A stretch of DNA of 64,000 nt, taken from positions 1 through 64,000 of the forward strand of contig NZ_BEGX01000048.1 of assembly GCF_002583555.1 (NCBI RefSeq), read 5' to 3'. The DNA is from Pseudonocardia sp. N23 (GTDB lineage Bacteria; Actinomycetota; Actinomycetes; Mycobacteriales; Pseudonocardiaceae). Under the pieces are notes generated by a model. It searched no databases. It was not told where the DNA came from and was given only the letters and a program-made list of their open reading frames with translations. Position numbers and translations under genes: made by a program. Positions 40,514 to 50,304 of this stretch are shown here, piece by piece (within the stretch, counting starts at the first letter, position 1; every line of letters starts with the position of its first letter).

Positions 40514-41216
40514 CGTCCCCGCGCCCGGCGACGCCGCGCCCGGCGCCTCCCCGCCGTCGGTGGCCGCCGAGATCTTCGGCGAACGGCTGCCGGCGGCGGT
40601 GCGCTATGCGGAGCACCTGGCGACGACGGGCGTCGAACGAGGTCTCATCGGCCCTCGTGAGACCGAGCGGCTGTGGGACCGGCACATCCTGAACTGTGCG
40701 GTCGTGAAGGAAGTACTCCCCGAAGGGGCACGTCTCGTCGACCTGGGTTCGGGAGCGGGCCTGCCCGGGATACCGTTGGCACTGGCACGTCCGGATCTGC
40801 ACATCGTGCTCGTCGAACCGCTGGCCCGTCGGGTCGACTGGCTCGCCGAGGTGATCGAGGATCTGGAACTGCCGATCCACGTGCACCGCGGACGGGCCGA
40901 GGAGTCCGAGGTCCGACGGCGATGGGAGGGGGCGGACGTGGTCACCGCTCGTGCCGTCGCCCCACTCGCACGTCTCGCCGGATGGGCGTTACCGCTGCTG
41001 CGCAGAGGTGGCACGCTGGTCGCCGTCAAGGGTGCGTCCGCCGACCAGGAGGTCGCTCGTGACGCCGTCGCCGTCCGCAGGGCCGGTGGCGGTGAGCCGA
41101 CGGTCGTCAGGTGCGGTGAAGGGCTCGTCGAGGTGCCGAGCACCGTCGTGCTCGTCGAACGGACCGCGGCGCCGCGCACGGGGCGTCCGGACCGGAGGAG
41201 GGAGCAGCGATCGTGA
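40503..41216 (+). CDS. rsmG: 16S rRNA (guanine-527-N7) methyltransferase
   Basis: A 237-residue SAM-dependent enzyme. The SAM-binding loop reads [20 protein letters not shown], preceded by the RsmG marker [11 protein letters not shown] and followed by [20 protein letters not shown]. Loss of this activity in other bacteria gives low-level streptomycin resistance. The GTG start lies inside the jag end, and the TGA overlaps the parA GTG. Confidence 0.95.
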   Translation: MAADVPAPGDAAPGASPPSVAAEIFGERLPAAVRYAEHLATTGVERGLIGPRETERLWDRHILNCAVVKEVLPEGARLVDLGSGAGLPGIPLALARPDLHIVLVEPLARRVDWLAEVIEDLELPIHVHRGRAEESEVRRRWEGADVVTARAVAPLARLAGWALPLLRRGGTLVAVKGASADQEVARDAVAVRRAGGGEPTVVRCGEGLVEVPSTVVLVERTAAPRTGRPDRRREQRS

Positions 41217-42169
41217 CCGAAGCCGACGTTTCACGTGGAACATCGGGCGGTCCGGTGCCGAGTCCGAACTGGACGCCGATCGCGGAGGAGGCGGAACGCG
41301 CCGCCCGGATGCGGCATCCCGACCGCTACGCCATGCCGCGGCCCGCGCATCGTCGCGTGCTGACCGTCGCCAACCAGAAGGGCGGCGTCGGCAAGACCAC
41401 GAGCACGGTGAACATCGCTGCGGCCCTCGCGATGCACGGTGTCCGGACCCTGGTGATCGATCTCGACCCCCAGGGCAACGCCAGCACCGCGCTCGGCGTC
41501 GAGCACCGCGCCGGGACGCCGTCGGTCTACGAGGCGCTCCTCGGCGAGATCAGCCTCACCGAGGCCGCCGCGACCAGTACTGCCTCCCCTGACCTGCTCT
41601 GTGTGCCCGCGACGATCGACCTCGCTGGTGCCGAGATCGAGCTCGTCAGCATGGTCGCGCGCGAGCAGCGGCTCAAGCAGGCCCTGAACCCCGAGGTCCT
41701 CGACGCGCTCGACGTCGACTACGTCCTGATCGACTGCCCGCCGTCGCTCGGGCTCCTCACCGTCAACGCCCTGGTCGCCGCCGAGGAGGTGCTGATCCCG
41801 ATCCAGTGCGAGTACTACGCACTCGAAGGGCTCGGCCAGCTGCTCAGCAACATCGACCTCGTCCGGTCGCACCTCAACACCCGCCTGCACGTCTCCACGA
41901 TCCTGCTGACGATGTACGACGGTCGCACCAAGCTCGCCGACCAGGTGACCTCCGAGGTCCGCCAGCACTTCGGCAGCGTTGCGCTGCGCACGGTGATCCC
42001 GCGCAGTGTCAAGGTCTCCGAGGCGCCCGGGTACGGCCAGACCGTCCTCGCCTACGACCCCGGCTCCCGCGGTTCGATGTCCTATGTCGACGCCGCCCGG
42101 GAGATTGCGGTCCGCGGCGCGGAGATGGGCTCACCGGGAACGGTCGGCGCAGAGACGAACGGGCGGTAG
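41213..42169 (+). CDS. parA: Chromosome-partitioning ATPase ParA (Soj)
   Basis: A 318-residue deviant-Walker ATPase that moves ParB-parS complexes. Walker A is KGGVGKTT (56-63), with the signature lysine at the start. The family segments [13 protein letters not shown] and [16 protein letters not shown] follow. The first 50 residues are a non-conserved extension. The DNA of codons 5-10 contains a parS-like site. It is 3 bp from parB. Confidence 0.96.
   Translation: MTEADVSRGTSGGPVPSPNWTPIAEEAERAARMRHPDRYAMPRPAHRRVLTVANQKGGVGKTTSTVNIAAALAMHGVRTLVIDLDPQGNASTALGVEHRAGTPSVYEALLGEISLTEAAATSTASPDLLCVPATIDLAGAEIELVSMVAREQRLKQALNPEVLDALDVDYVLIDCPPSLGLLTVNALVAAEEVLIPIQCEYYALEGLGQLLSNIDLVRSHLNTRLHVSTILLTMYDGRTKLADQVTSEVRQHFGSVALRTVIPRSVKVSEAPGYGQTVLAYDPGSRGSMSYVDAAREIAVRGAEMGSPGTVGAETNGR
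41227..41242. promoter_or_regulatory. parS-like site 1 (inside parA)
   Basis: CGTTTCACGTGGAACA differs from the parS consensus TGTTTCACGTGAAACA at two positions and keeps the CACGTG centre. Confidence 0.65.
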
Positions 42170-42172
42170 ACC

Positions 42173-43138
42173 ATGGCCGAGCGCAAGGGTGGACTGGGCC
42201 GTGGCCTCGCCGCGCTGATCCCGACCGGACCCGTGAGCGCTCCGCCCGACCCGACCGGCGACGTGCCCAGCTCGTGGAGCCGGCCACTGCCCGATGCCGG
42301 CCCCGGCGACGCCGCACCCATGATGATCGACGGCGCGACGTACCGCGAGATCGACGTCGACTCGATCGAGCCCAACCCGAAGCAGCCCCGGACCGCCTTC
42401 GACGAGGAGCACCTCGCCGAACTCGAACACTCGATCCGCGAGTTCGGGCTCCTCCAGCCGGTCGTCGTTCGCGAGGCGGCCCGAGGGCGGTACCAGCTCA
42501 TCATGGGTGAGCGTCGATGGCGCGCGTCGCAGCGTGCCGGGCTCGACCGCATCCCTGCCATCGTCCGCAGCACCGGCGACGACGCCATGCTCCGCGACGC
42601 GCTCCTCGAGAACATCCATCGCGTCCAGCTCAACCCGCTGGAAGAGGCCGCCGCCTACGAGCAGCTGCTCGCTGAGTTCGGCGTCACCCACGCCGAGCTC
42701 GCCGACCGGATCGGGCGCAGTCGACCTGTCGTCACCAACATGATCAGGTTGCTCCGCCTCCCGGTCGCGGTGCAGCGCCGCGTCGCAGCCGGAGTCCTCT
42801 CCGCCGGCCACGCCCGCGCCCTCCTCGGACTCGAGGACGCAGGCCGGCAGGAAGAGCTCGCGACGCGCATCGTCGCCGAGGGCATGTCGGTCCGGGCGAC
42901 CGAGGAGGCAGTCCTCCTCGCGCGTAGCGAGAAGCCGGCCCCGACCCGCCCGGCCCGTCGCAAGACGATCCAGGCGCCCGGCGCCGAACGACTCGCGGAG
43001 CGGCTCTCCGATCGTTTCGACACCCGCGTCCGCGTCGAGCTCGGACAACGGAAGGGGCGCATCGTCGTCGAGTTCGGATCCGTCGAAGACCTCGAGCGGA
43101 TCGCGGAGCTGATGAACAGCCCGAAAAAGGGCAATTGA
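42173..43138 (+). CDS. parB: Chromosome-partitioning CTPase/DNA-binding protein ParB
   Basis: A 321-residue ParB. The N-terminal CTP-binding region has GERRWRAS (112-119) and the ENIHR motif (147-151). The central HTH (about 171-191, [17 protein letters not shown]) reads parS. The C-terminus is a dimerisation domain ([20 protein letters not shown]). ParB loads on parS, spreads by CTP-dependent sliding and is moved by ParA. It ends the rpmH-to-parB series. Confidence 0.96.
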   Translation: MAERKGGLGRGLAALIPTGPVSAPPDPTGDVPSSWSRPLPDAGPGDAAPMMIDGATYREIDVDSIEPNPKQPRTAFDEEHLAELEHSIREFGLLQPVVVREAARGRYQLIMGERRWRASQRAGLDRIPAIVRSTGDDAMLRDALLENIHRVQLNPLEEAAAYEQLLAEFGVTHAELADRIGRSRPVVTNMIRLLRLPVAVQRRVAAGVLSAGHARALLGLEDAGRQEELATRIVAEGMSVRATEEAVLLARSEKPAPTRPARRKTIQAPGAERLAERLSDRFDTRVRVELGQRKGRIVVEFGSVEDLERIAELMNSPKKGN

Positions 43139-43762
43139 CGCCGATCTTCGGGTCGTTGGAGAGCTATCCAGGGACCCTCGGTGATCGGCACGACGTTGTC
43201 TGATTATCACGTACGACGGCACCGAATGTTCGGTACCGAACGAATCGGTCCGCCGGGCACACCTCCTGAAGATCATCTTGCGACGTCACCGCGCGGTTCG
43301 GCGAGTCAGTGCCGTCCTCATGGCCGCCGGCGCGGCGGCTCCGCGGCGGAGATGCACGCCGAGTTCGGGGTGGCCCGAGCTCAGGCTGAAAGTGGAGCGC
43401 CGTCTGCACGACGGTGAGCGACAGGGGCGCGCACCACGCTGCCGGGGCTCCTGCGACCGCGCCGTTGACAGGTCCGAAGAGCAGCTGTGTCCGAGGCGAC
43501 GGCGATCCGGGCGCCCCTCGTGCTGCCGGCCCGGTCACCGAATGCCGCACGATTGTGTCCCTGACGCGCAAGGGCGGCCCACCGACGACGACGACGACTC
43601 CGCCCGACCGGGAGAGGTCGAGGGTCGGCATCGTTCGCTCGTCGGTTGTGCCTTCCCTCGGCAGGCGGCAGGCACAGCGCGGCTCATCACTGTGCCGCAA
43701 CGGACTCGACGAGGCCCTGCGGGCGATCGGCGCGTTGCGCGGCGACGACCAGCCGAGCCTCC

Positions 43763-43839
43763 GTGCCCAGTGCTTGGTGCCCAGTGCTTGGTGCCCAGTG
43801 CTTGGTGCCCGGTGCCCGGTGCCCGGTGCCCGGTGCCCG
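43763..43839 (+). repeat. Compound minisatellite (three 14-bp, five 7-bp units)
   Basis: Three perfect copies of GTGCCCAGTGCTTG (43763-43804) are followed without a gap by five perfect copies of GTGCCCG (43805-43839). The 7-mer equals the first half of the 14-mer with its last base changed, so the second array probably arose from the first. Confidence 0.9.
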
Positions 43840-44856
43840 GTGCAGGATCGGGATCGGCCGGTGACCATGGCGACGACGCTGCCGTCGCTCTGCGTCCAGG
43901 ACACCGCCGGTCCTGCTGATGTGTCGTCGGCCGCGTCCGCTCTCGCCGCGTACTGCAGCAGCGGCGGGGCGGGCGCAATCTCTGAGGGGCGACGCCGCTT
44001 GTCCTCCTCGCATCCCCGGGTTCCCCGGCTGTCCCAGCGACTGCCACGCCTGCCCTGTCGGATTCGGCCTCGCCGTGGCCGAGGAACGCCTGTCGCTCGT
44101 GCACGTGCCGTCTCCCTCGCCAGGCGGCCGATCGCCACCGAGATTCGATGCTGTCCCAGCGTTGTGGCGGTGTGGCGGGCTCCCGGTGATCGTCGCGAAG
44201 CGGCGTGACTCGCCGTACCGGTCCGGGAAGCACAGCGAGGACTGGGTGGAGGTCGGTGTAACGGTGCCGGCTAGCGGACACTTCTACAGGCTGCCGTCCC
44301 CGCGGACAGGGTTGCCGCATAGACCTGCTCCGGTGCGGTACCGGCAATCACAGCTCACACCCTGCTCGCCCGTTGTCCTCAGCCGCGGCAACTCGCCGAT
44401 CCGGGCGGATGTGACAGTGAGTTCAGCCCCTGCGGCACCGATGAAGGTGCCCCGGCTGCGTGGCGACGGTGTCTCGTCCCGGTGATCCTGTGCCGAGAGG
44501 TGGACCCTGTCCCTGGGCTCCGGGTGAGAGCGGACCCTCGGCAGTGGGGCGTTGTCGACGATGACCTCAGGGTGGTCTCGTGGCAGCTCGCTGCGGCAGG
44601 TGGACACGGTGCGCCGTCGTCGGTGGCGCCCACCTTCGGGCCCATCCCGCGCGGGCACCTCGGCGGCGTCGGTCGGCGCTGCCAACGTCTTCTCGATCTG
44701 CCCGCCACAGCGTTGGTTCCCGCGTCCGCGGCGACATCAAGGCTATGCGACGCGAGTAGTCGGGCGTGAATCCGACGCGAGCACGGCAGGGGGCGAGTCC
44801 GTCGTGACAGCGCGAATGACCGCCCGCCGGCGCTGCCGGGCCACGAGCGGTGTCGG

Positions 44857-44872
44857 TGTTTCACGTGAAACC
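44857..44872. promoter_or_regulatory. parS-like site 2
   Basis: TGTTTCACGTGAAACC has one mismatch to parS, at the last base. Confidence 0.85.
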
Positions 44873-45424
44873 GTGGCTCGGATCGCCTCGGGTGGGATGA
44901 CCACATCGAGCAAGGGGTGTCCGAGCGCTTGGGCGCCGTCTTCGTGGCGAACTCGGTCGGGCGTCTCCCTGTCGACCGCGCCGCCGGTGGCCTGGGACCG
45001 TGCGACTGCGCGAGCACATCTGGCAGAGGAGCGGGCGCCGGATGCAGCCCGGCGTGGGCTGAGATGCGTGACGGAGGACGGCGCCCGTGACTGCGCCTGC
45101 GGATGTCTCGTCGACGTCCCGAACGACGGTTCACGGCACGAGGCTGCAGATGTCCATCCCGACGCTCGTACAGTTCCGGTGTCCGGCCTCAGGGCGGCGT
45201 TTCACGGCATGCTGCGCAGGCACGACTGTCTGACGGACCGTGAGGCGCTCCCCCGGCGATGTGCTGACGGTTGCGCCGGGCGGTCTCCGGCGAGGGCTGG
45301 ACCGTAGTGAGGAGGGTGTCGGGCACCCGTGGATGCTCCGTGGCGTGGCCGCCGCGTCGTGCGCGTGCGGGGGTGCTGCCGGAGTCACCTCTGAGACGGA
45401 TCGTCGTGTCGGGTCCGGTGCTGG

Positions 45425-45440
45425 TGTTTCACGTGACACC
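45425..45440. promoter_or_regulatory. parS-like site 3
   Basis: TGTTTCACGTGACACC has two mismatches, both in the right half. Confidence 0.7.
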
Positions 45441-45846
45441 GTCCGCGGCGCTGTCAGGGCTCAACGGGTCGCAGAGCTGCGCAGACGGCTGCTGCATCCG
45501 CACGCCTGCCGACCGACCAGTGCAGCAATCTCGCCGTCGATCCCGGTCGAACGAGTGGCCGGTCCACGGGCGACGATCGGGGCCGGGTCTGTCCGGAGAT
45601 CTTCAGCTGTCCCACGGGTCGGACAGAGCGTCGTTCGATGTCCTCGTCGGCGGAGATCCGCGACGGCGCCTCGGCCGGGTAGCACAGCAGGCGGTGGACC
45701 CGACCCTGGGTGCCGCGCAGGCGGACGCGCGATCGTGCGGGACGTTTGCACCACGGCGCGCTCATGGTCGCCGCCCGCACCCGCGCGACGACGGCACGTC
45801 TGGTGCGACAGGGGTACCCGGGGTACCTCGTTGGATGCCTGCCGCG

Positions 45847-45862
45847 TGTTTCACGTGAAACA
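45847..45862. promoter_or_regulatory. parS site 4, perfect consensus
   Basis: TGTTTCACGTGAAACA is the exact 16-bp palindrome. Confidence 0.95.
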
Positions 45863-46094
45863 GGAAGGCACGAGCGCCGCCGCGCGGTCGGCAGTCTCGG
45901 GACGGACCGCGTCCGCCACTGGACTGCCCGCAGCCGGACCCCGCGGAGGCGTGGAGTCTCGCAGTGAGTTCCAGTAGTACGGCACCACCCCGGACTGTGC
46001 CCGGACCGGTGCTGCTGGACGGCTGCCGCCGGACAATGCGACGTCGACCCCTCGGACCAGGTTCACATGGCCCGGCGTACCGCTTGGGAGACTC

Positions 46095-46175
46095 GCCCAC
46101 GGAGTCCACGGAGTCCACGAAGTCCACGGAGTCCACGGAGTCCACGGAGCCCCGGGAGCCCGCGGAGCCCAGGGT
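46095..46175 (+). repeat. 9-bp tandem repeat array
   Basis: Nine units of 9 bp. The unit is GTCCACGGA: first a GCCCACGGA variant, then five units (one GTCCACGAA), then three diverged units (GCCCCGGGA, GCCCGCGGA, GCCCAGGGT). The gradient of divergence suggests growth from the left. Read as protein it would give Ser-Thr-Glu repeats, but no gene is supported here. Confidence 0.9.
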
Positions 46176-47009
46176 CAGCCGGCGGCGGGAAGTGCGCCGA
46201 AGCGTTGATGTTGTTGTCGCCGATGCCCCGGGTCCAGGCTTCCGCCCAGCTGAGCGGCACGTCGTCAACGCGAGGCGTCGTCGTGGCGTGGGGGCGACGG
46301 TCGCCGGCCCCGTACGCCCTCCCGCTCAATGAGCCCGCACATCGGACGGCACCGGTGCCCCGGGGGCGCACATGCGACGCCCGTCGGAGCTGCGGTCCCC
46401 GCACTCCCTCCCGCTCCGCACGATGGACCGAGCCTGCTCACCGGACGGTGCCGGTGGCGCGCGTGCGTCGTCCTCGTCACGCGGGCGGGGCGGTCGCCAC
46501 GAGTCCTACAGTCGATTCACCAACCAGGGGCCACGAGCGCCACCCCGGCCTTCGCGCGAAACCCGTGGGACGGCGTCTGAGTAGGCGGAGGCCGGCCATC
46601 AACGACGCGAGTTCGCCGGACCAGCAGCGCGGCGACACGTCGAGGGGACGCGGCGGCGGTCGTCCTTCGCGACATACCCGCACACGCCGACGAGGCGAGT
46701 AGCTACGACACGAGACCGCCGCTGCACTCAGACGCACCGTGCCCGGCCGGCAGTACGGCGTCGCGACGTCCCGCGTGGCGTGACGGCAGCCGTGGCGGAC
46801 TTGTGGGATTCCCGGGCGAGCGACCCCTGCTCACCGGGTTCTGTTGACGAAGTCAGGGCCCGAGCCGGCGGAGTCGGCGGTCGGCCGCTCGGTACGGGCT
46901 GTCCTCGTCCGGGATGCGACCGATCGACCCCACTCCCCCGGCGGCGGCAACCTGGCTGCGCGGGACGGTCCAGGGCACGGATGTCGGGTCGTCTCTCCGG
47001 TGCGGTCGT

Positions 47010-47025
47010 GGTTCCACGTGAAACA
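47010..47025. promoter_or_regulatory. parS-like site 5
   Basis: GGTTCCACGTGAAACA has two mismatches, both in the left half. It lies 20 bp beyond the end of the Ddl-like gene. Confidence 0.75.
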
Positions 47026-47044
47026 CCGCGCTGCATCTACTGGA

Positions 47045-47992
47045 TCAGGCGCGGTCGACCGCGCGCTCCACGAGGGAGGCGAAGAGGTCGCCGAGGTCCA
47101 GACCGGCGGCCGTGGCGGCGGTGGGGAGCAGGGAGGTGTCGGTGAGCCCGGGCGAGACGTTGAGCTCCAGGATCTGGACCTTCCCGTCCCGATCGACGAT
47201 GGCGTCCATGCGGGAGAGGTCGCGGAGCCCGAGGAGGCGGTGGGCGGAGAGGGCGACGTCCTGGACGCGGGCGAGGAGGTCGGGGTCGAGCGGCGCCGGG
47301 CAGTGGAAGGTGGTGTTGCCGGGGGTGTAGCGGGCGGTGTAGTCGTAGACGCCGCCGAGGGGCTCGACGCCGACGGGCGGCAGGACGCGGGGATCGTCGT
47401 CGGTCTCGACGACGGAGACGGCGACCTCGGTGCCGTCGACGAAGCGCTCGGCGAGGACGGTGTCGCAGTAGGCGAGGCAGCTGACCATCGCGGCGGGCAG
47501 GTCGTCGATCGTGGTGACGACCTGTGCGCCGAGGGCGGAGCCGCCCTGGTCGGGCTTGAGCATGAGCGGGAGCCCGAGGCGTTCGACCATGGCGTCGAGG
47601 ACGGCGCGGGCGCCGAGCTCGCGGAAGGTGGCATGCGGGAGGGCGACCCAGTCGGGGGTCTCGAGGCCGGCACGTCGGAGTTCGGACTTCGCGGTGGGCT
47701 TGTCCCAGACGCGGCGGCAGGCAGGCGAAGGGGTGCCGACGAAGGGGACGTCGAGAAGCTCGAGCACTGCCTGGACCGCGCCGTTCTCCCCTTCCCCGCC
47801 GTGCAGGGCGATGACGACGGCGTCGGGTCGCTCGGTGCGCAGGCGTCCGACGAGCGCGGCGTCGACGTCCCACTCGTAGACGGTCACTCCGGCGGAGCGC
47901 AGGGAGCCGGCGACGCGGCGGCCGGACCGCAGCGATACCTCCCGCTCGTGGGAGAGCCCACCGGCGAGAACCGCCACGGTCCGGTCCGTCAC
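47045..47992 (-). CDS. D-alanine--D-alanine ligase-like ATP-grasp enzyme
   Basis: A 315-residue ATP-grasp protein of the Ddl family. The N-terminus VLAGGLSHEREVSLRSG matches DdlB. HGGEGENGAVQ, MLKPDQGGSALGAQVV and LELNVSPGLTDTSLLP follow, the last with the metal- and substrate-binding segment in place of the usual N-T-x-P-G. It would join two D-alanines for peptidoglycan. It lies between the gene-poor parS zone and an aminotransferase gene, an arrangement I recall from related actinobacteria. A second ddl elsewhere would be usual, so a modified substrate is possible. Confidence 0.85.
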   Translation of the reverse strand: MTDRTVAVLAGGLSHEREVSLRSGRRVAGSLRSAGVTVYEWDVDAALVGRLRTERPDAVVIALHGGEGENGAVQAVLELLDVPFVGTPSPACRRVWDKPTAKSELRRAGLETPDWVALPHATFRELGARAVLDAMVERLGLPLMLKPDQGGSALGAQVVTTIDDLPAAMVSCLAYCDTVLAERFVDGTEVAVSVVETDDDPRVLPPVGVEPLGGVYDYTARYTPGNTTFHCPAPLDPDLLARVQDVALSAHRLLGLRDLSRMDAIVDRDGKVQILELNVSPGLTDTSLLPTAATAAGLDLGDLFASLVERAVDRA

Positions 47993-48038
47993 GTCAGCTC
48001 CTGGTCGGTCTCATGAACAAGGACGGCCCGGCCGCTCA

Positions 48039-48054
48039 CGTTTCACGTGAAACG
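48039..48054. promoter_or_regulatory. parS-like site 6
   Basis: CGTTTCACGTGAAACG is a perfect palindrome with the two outermost bases changed. It lies just downstream of the aminotransferase stop, in the gap before the Ddl-like gene. Confidence 0.8.
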
Positions 48055-48055
48055 C

Positions 48056-49396
48056 TCAGGCGGTGTCCGGGGACGGTGCGTCGGGTCCGGACCGCAGGCG
48101 CAGGGTCCGCGCGGGCACGCCGAAGGTTCTCATGACGTCGAGCTCCGCGCCGAGGACACCCGCGAGCCGGCGGACGCCCTCCTCGATCCGCTCGGGCGTC
48201 GGGTAGCAGTAGGAGAGCCGGAGCTGGCGGGTGCCGAAGCCGTCGGCGTAGAAGCCGGTCCCGGAGGCGTAGGCGACGCGGGCGGTGACGGCGCGGGGCA
48301 GCATCGCCTTGGTGTCGACTCCCTCGGGCACGGTGAGCCACACGTAGAACCCGCCGTCGGGGACGTTCCAGCTGCAGTCTGGGGGAAGGTACGTCGCGAG
48401 CGCGGCAAGCATGGCGTCGCGGCGTTCACGGTAGGCCTCGGTGAAGGTCTTGACCTGGCTGCGCCAGTCCTGCGTCTGCAGGTACCGGGAGACGATCATC
48501 TGGTTGAACGTCGGCGGGCAGAGCGTGGCGGACTCGGCGGCGAGGACCAGACGGTCGCGGACGGCCGGCGGCACGAGCGCCCAGCCGACGCGCAGACCGG
48601 AGGCGAAGGTCTTGGAGAACGAGCCGAGGTACACGACGTCGCGGTCGAAGGAGCGCAGCGCGGGGTAGACGGTGCCGGAGAACCCGAGCAGGCCGTAGGG
48701 GTTGTCCTCGACGACGGCGACACGGTAGGTCGCGCAGATCTCCAGGATCTCGGTGCGCCGCTCGACGGCGAGCGTGACACCCGCGGGGTTGTGGAAGTTC
48801 GGGATCGTGTACAGGAACTTCGGTGTGACTCCTTGGCGTGCAAGGGATTCGAGCGCGTCGCGGAGGTTCTGGGGCACCAGGCCATGAGCGTCCATCGCGA
48901 CGTGGACGACCCGCGCCTGGTAGGCGGCGAAGGAGCCGAGCGCCCCGACGTAGGACGGGCCCTCGGCGAGGACGACGTCGCCCGGGTCGCAGTAGATGCG
49001 CGTGACGAGGTCGAGCGCCATCTGGGAGCCAACGGTCACGACGATGTCGTTGGGGTCGGCGTCGATCCCTTCCAGCCGCATGACCTCGCAGATCTGCTCG
49101 CGCAGCGCAGGGGTGCCCTGGGCGGAGCCGTACTGCAGCGCGGTCTGCCCCTCGGCGGCGACGAGTTGGGCGATCTCGGCGGCGAGGGTGTCGAGCGGAA
49201 GGGCCGCGAGGTTGGGCATGCCACCGGCCAGCGACACGACCTCGGGCCGGCTGGCGACCGCGAACAGCGCACGGATCTCCGAGGCGGTCATGCCGGCGGT
49301 GCGCCGGGCGAAGCGTCCGGTGGGGGCTGCCGCTGCCGCTGCTGCCGCTCCGCCGAGGTCGTACGGATCGGGCACGGCGGGCGGTGGCACGGGCAC
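48056..49396 (-). CDS. PLP-dependent class I/II aminotransferase (MocR/2-aminoadipate type)
   Basis: A 446-residue fold-type I aminotransferase. Visible family parts are VVSLAGGMPNLAALPLDTL, LQYGSAQGTPALREQI, the cofactor-contacting TIPNFHNPAGVTL, DNPYGLLGF, and the Schiff-base lysine in LGSFSKTFASGLRVGW. No HTH is present, so it is the enzyme type and not a MocR regulator. Relatives act on 2-aminoadipate, aromatic or branched-chain amino acids; the substrate is unclear. The GTG at 49396 is chosen for its AAGGGGAG ribosome binding site; the longer open frame is divergent-gene noise. Confidence 0.88.
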   Translation of the reverse strand: MPVPPPAVPDPYDLGGAAAAAAAAPTGRFARRTAGMTASEIRALFAVASRPEVVSLAGGMPNLAALPLDTLAAEIAQLVAAEGQTALQYGSAQGTPALREQICEVMRLEGIDADPNDIVVTVGSQMALDLVTRIYCDPGDVVLAEGPSYVGALGSFAAYQARVVHVAMDAHGLVPQNLRDALESLARQGVTPKFLYTIPNFHNPAGVTLAVERRTEILEICATYRVAVVEDNPYGLLGFSGTVYPALRSFDRDVVYLGSFSKTFASGLRVGWALVPPAVRDRLVLAAESATLCPPTFNQMIVSRYLQTQDWRSQVKTFTEAYRERRDAMLAALATYLPPDCSWNVPDGGFYVWLTVPEGVDTKAMLPRAVTARVAYASGTGFYADGFGTRQLRLSYCYPTPERIEEGVRRLAGVLGAELDVMRTFGVPARTLRLRSGPDAPSPDTA

Positions 49397-49615
49397 CTGG
49401 GGCTCCCCTTCGGCGAGGTCAAGCGGCGCAGCGGACCGTTCGAGTGTAACCGGGACGGGGGAACGCGCTGCCCTTCGGCGAGCGGGGAGGCCCGGTCGCA
49501 GCACATTTCCTGTCCAACGGGTCTGGATCGATCTAACATCGGCGTGTCCCGGCCCTGCGCGTGGTCTCGCAGCCGGACGCTCACGCGCGATCGTCACCAC
49601 CAGCCGGAGGTCGAT

Positions 49616-50263
49616 TTGTCCTGGCACGTCGCCAGCATCACTCTGGACAATCTGGACGAACTTCCGAAGCGCTGTCGCACGTGCGTCTACTGGGAGCTGT
49701 CCGACCACCTCGGCAAGCAGGCGCGTGACTTCGGGTCGACAGAGTTCGAGAAGGAGGCCTGGGTCTCGGGCGTCCTGCTCGAGTGGGGTTCCTGCGGCAA
49801 GATCGTGCACGTCCAGGGCGCGCCCGCCGGGTACGTCATGTACGCGCCGCCGTCAGCGGTGCCCCGCGCGGCGGACATGCCCACCGGGCCGGTGAGTGCC
49901 GACGCCGTTCTGCTCACCACGATGCAGGTCCTCCCCGAGTTCTCCGGGGAAGGCTTGGGACGCATGCTCGCGCAGGCCGTCGTGAAGGACCTCACGCGCC
50001 GCGGGGTGAAGGCGGTCGAGGTGTTCGGCGACGCGCGTCCCGGAACCGAGCCCAGCTGCGTCATCCCTGCGGAGTTCCTGCGGGGCGTCGGCTTCAAGAC
50101 CATCCGCCCGCACCCGCGCTGGCCGCGGCTGCGGATGGAGCTCCGTGCGGCGATGACGTGGAAGGAAGACGTCGAGGCTGCCCTTGAGCAGATCCTCGGC
50201 ACCGTCACGATCCCGCTGCAGTCCGCCCCGCCGATCGAGCGTCAGGTCATCCCCGCGCGCTGA
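49616..50263 (+). CDS. GNAT-family N-acetyltransferase
   Basis: A 215-residue protein. The acetyl-CoA-binding motif A is seen as TTMQVLPEFSGEGLGRMLAQ, followed by a typical helix and GARPGTEPSCVIPAEF-like loop residues. The N-terminus has a CRTCVYWE cysteine pair. The TTG at 49616 is chosen because GGAGG lies 6 nt upstream and no ATG or GTG fits. It diverges from the aminotransferase and converges on the amidase gene. Substrate unknown. Confidence 0.82.
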   Translation: MSWHVASITLDNLDELPKRCRTCVYWELSDHLGKQARDFGSTEFEKEAWVSGVLLEWGSCGKIVHVQGAPAGYVMYAPPSAVPRAADMPTGPVSADAVLLTTMQVLPEFSGEGLGRMLAQAVVKDLTRRGVKAVEVFGDARPGTEPSCVIPAEFLRGVGFKTIRPHPRWPRLRMELRAAMTWKEDVEAALEQILGTVTIPLQSAPPIERQVIPAR

Positions 50264-50304
50264 CCGTGTGCCGCGGACCGCTGCGCCGCAAGGGGAGGCG
50301 TCGA

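Larger units (their letters stand above)
43139..47044. other. 3.9-kb region without a recognisable gene, holding parS sites and minisatellites
   Basis: Many open frames cross this GC-rich stretch on both strands, but all are arginine-, proline- or glycine-rich, lack motifs and lack credible starts. I can support none as a gene. What is present: four parS-like sites (44857, 45425, 45847 and 47010), a 14/7-bp repeat array near 43.8 kb and a 9-bp repeat array near 46.1 kb. The layout suggests a non-coding segregation zone. A lineage-specific or degraded gene cannot be excluded. Confidence 0.65.

Noticed and set aside
43164-44138. Long leftward frame in the gene-poor region.
   Set aside because: It translates the minisatellite into a GTGHRAP-like repeat, is otherwise arginine-rich, and has no motif or ribosome binding site.
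44552-45977. Forward frames of about 250 codons containing FHVK motifs.
   Set aside because: The FHVK residues are simply the translation of parS sites; composition is not coding-like.
43763-46175. The repeat arrays as possible CRISPRs.
   Set aside because: Units are 7-14 bp, contiguous, without spacers, and no cas genes are present.
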